Notes under the pieces: model-generated
Seen by the model: only the letters and a program-made list of their open reading frames with translations
Databases searched by the model: none
What the model was told of the DNA's origin: nothing
Source of the DNA: a bacterium
Lineage (GTDB): Bacteria > Chlamydiota > Chlamydiia > Chlamydiales > SM23-39
Length of the DNA stretch: 5,258 nt
Assembly (NCBI GenBank): GCA_021818045.1
Contig: JAKAFF010000115.1
Coordinates: 1-5,258, forward strand
Reading direction: 5' to 3'
Translations under genes and position numbers: made by a program
Shown here: positions 4,488 through 5,258 of the stretch, piece after piece
How positions within the stretch are numbered: position 1 is the first letter of the stretch
How the letters are laid out: each line of letters opens with the position of its first letter

Positions 4488-5258
4488 GCTGCTGCGTATA
4501 TCCTGTTGTTAGGACTGTTGGCCTGGTTGCCCGGGTGATAACGGATACTTTTGTAACGTTGGCGAAAAAAATTGCGGCGGCAGTGCGCTATGTTTTTGAT
4601 GCTATAGGGCGTTTCTTTATTCACCTTTTTCAGGGCGTGGGGCGCCTTTTTTCCGCAGCCGCACAACAAAATGCGGCCATGTTAAACCGCAGGTTTGGCA
4701 TACCCATTCCGAGAGCTCCGATAGTGGCTAGACCCTTTGGTCTTGCAAATATGCCATTAGACCCAGCACTCCGTGCCCACATCGTAGCAAACCTTGAAAA
4801 CAGGGCATTAAGCCCTGAAATGCTCAACCAAATGGCGGAAGATCTTCGAGCAGACAGATGGGTGAACTATCCTTACAACATGAGAATAGCAGATTTCCTC
4901 TTCCTTGCTCGGGCCTGTCCAAACAAAGCTGCTGATATAATCGAGCATCATGCACTTGCGCTGTTTAGAAATAAGCGACCCGTGGTAGATCCAGAAGGGC
5001 CCTATTATGCCATTGCTCAAGCAGCCATCCGGCTTAAAGACAATTTAGGGGGAGGAAGACTTTCTGCAAACTTAGAAGATTATCAAAGCAACGGCGCGTA
5101 TGATGAGCAGTTCCGAAACATCATCTTTACAATTATTGGATTTCAACAACTTAGCAATCCCAATTTGCATGAATTAATGCGTATTTTGGAAAGGCAAGGC
5201 AACCAAAATTTGGCATTTCAACTGGCTTCGGCATTTAGCCGGATATACACTTATGCTA
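4484..5258 (+). CDS. Unrecognised protein with long amphipathic N-terminal helices; 3' end outside window
   Basis: An open frame of 258 codons runs from GTG 4484 to the window edge with no stop. The protein begins MSCCVYPVV. Residues 5-57 are a series of hydrophobic helices with Arg/Lys about every 7-10 residues (VVRTVGLVARVI, LAKKIAAAVRYVFDAIGRFF, HLFQGVGRLFSA), which suggests surface or in-plane membrane association rather than a Sec signal. A Pro/Arg-rich hinge (70-85, FGIPIPRAPIVARPFG) leads into a largely helical domain from about 93 onwards, including SPEMLNQMAEDLRAD, IADFLFLARACPNKAADIIEHH and LHELMRILERQ. No known family is recognised. The paired cysteines beside a hydrophobic helix recall the LCC of the upstream protein, and the four-base overlap makes the two a translationally coupled pair. 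Function cannot be assigned; a chlamydia-specific effector or membrane-associated protein is one option. Confidence 0.75.
   Translation, partial: MSCCVYPVVRTVGLVARVITDTFVTLAKKIAAAVRYVFDAIGRFFIHLFQGVGRLFSAAAQQNAAMLNRRFGIPIPRAPIVARPFGLANMPLDPALRAHIVANLENRALSPEMLNQMAEDLRADRWVNYPYNMRIADFLFLARACPNKAADIIEHHALALFRNKRPVVDPEGPYYAIAQAAIRLKDNLGGGRLSANLEDYQSNGAYDEQFRNIIFTIIGFQQLSNPNLHELMRILERQGNQNLAFQLASAFSRIYTYA

Noticed and set aside
4808..5020. Minus-strand 70-codon open frame
   Set aside because: It lies entirely opposite the second unknown gene, whose continuous 258-codon frame and strong Shine-Dalgarno are better supported.

Overview
The window looks like chromosome of a chlamydia, most likely one of the amoeba-associated families (Parachlamydia, Waddlia or Simkania type) rather than Chlamydia itself. 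The support is a TyrP-like aromatic amino acid permease of the kind chlamydiae carry, an outer-membrane barrel protein that resembles proteins I recall from environmental chlamydiae, a pair of lineage-restricted proteins with no recognisable family, and mobile-element debris. This placement comes from protein character only; no rRNA or other marker gene is present.

Left edge (1-269): mobile DNA. Bases 2-61 encode the last 19 residues of a TnpB (OrfB) protein, the RNA-guided nuclease of IS200/IS605-type transposons. This tail overlaps two stacked hairpins that end near a GTCAC at 73-77, so the right end of the transposon and the 3' part of its omega RNA lie here. Only 28 bases later comes a 164 bp near-perfect palindrome (106-269), a MITE-like element. 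Its right end runs in frame into an outer-membrane protein gene and may supply that gene's start codon and signal-peptide core.

Centre-left (244-1772, + strand): the outer-membrane beta-barrel gene ends in a TAATG junction with rlmB, which encodes a SpoU/TrmH-family 23S rRNA ribose methyltransferase. The two are very probably co-translated.

Centre-right (3209-1716, - strand): a TyrP-like aromatic amino acid permease is followed after 9 bases by a small acidic helical protein of unknown function. The 3' end of that small gene overlaps the 3' end of rlmB tail-to-tail by 57 bp. A TATACT box at 3245-3250 fits as the promoter of this operon and favours the ATG start at 3209 over an upstream TTG.

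Right (3348-5258, + strand): two unrecognised genes overlap by 4 bases (GTGA), with a strong Shine-Dalgarno before the second, which runs off the window. Both have Cys-Cys pairs next to long amphipathic hydrophobic helices, and the first has an Ala/Pro-rich linker. They look like lineage-specific, possibly secreted or membrane-associated proteins, but no function can be assigned. No tRNA, rRNA or CRISPR array was seen, and there is no gene-free stretch longer than 300 bases.
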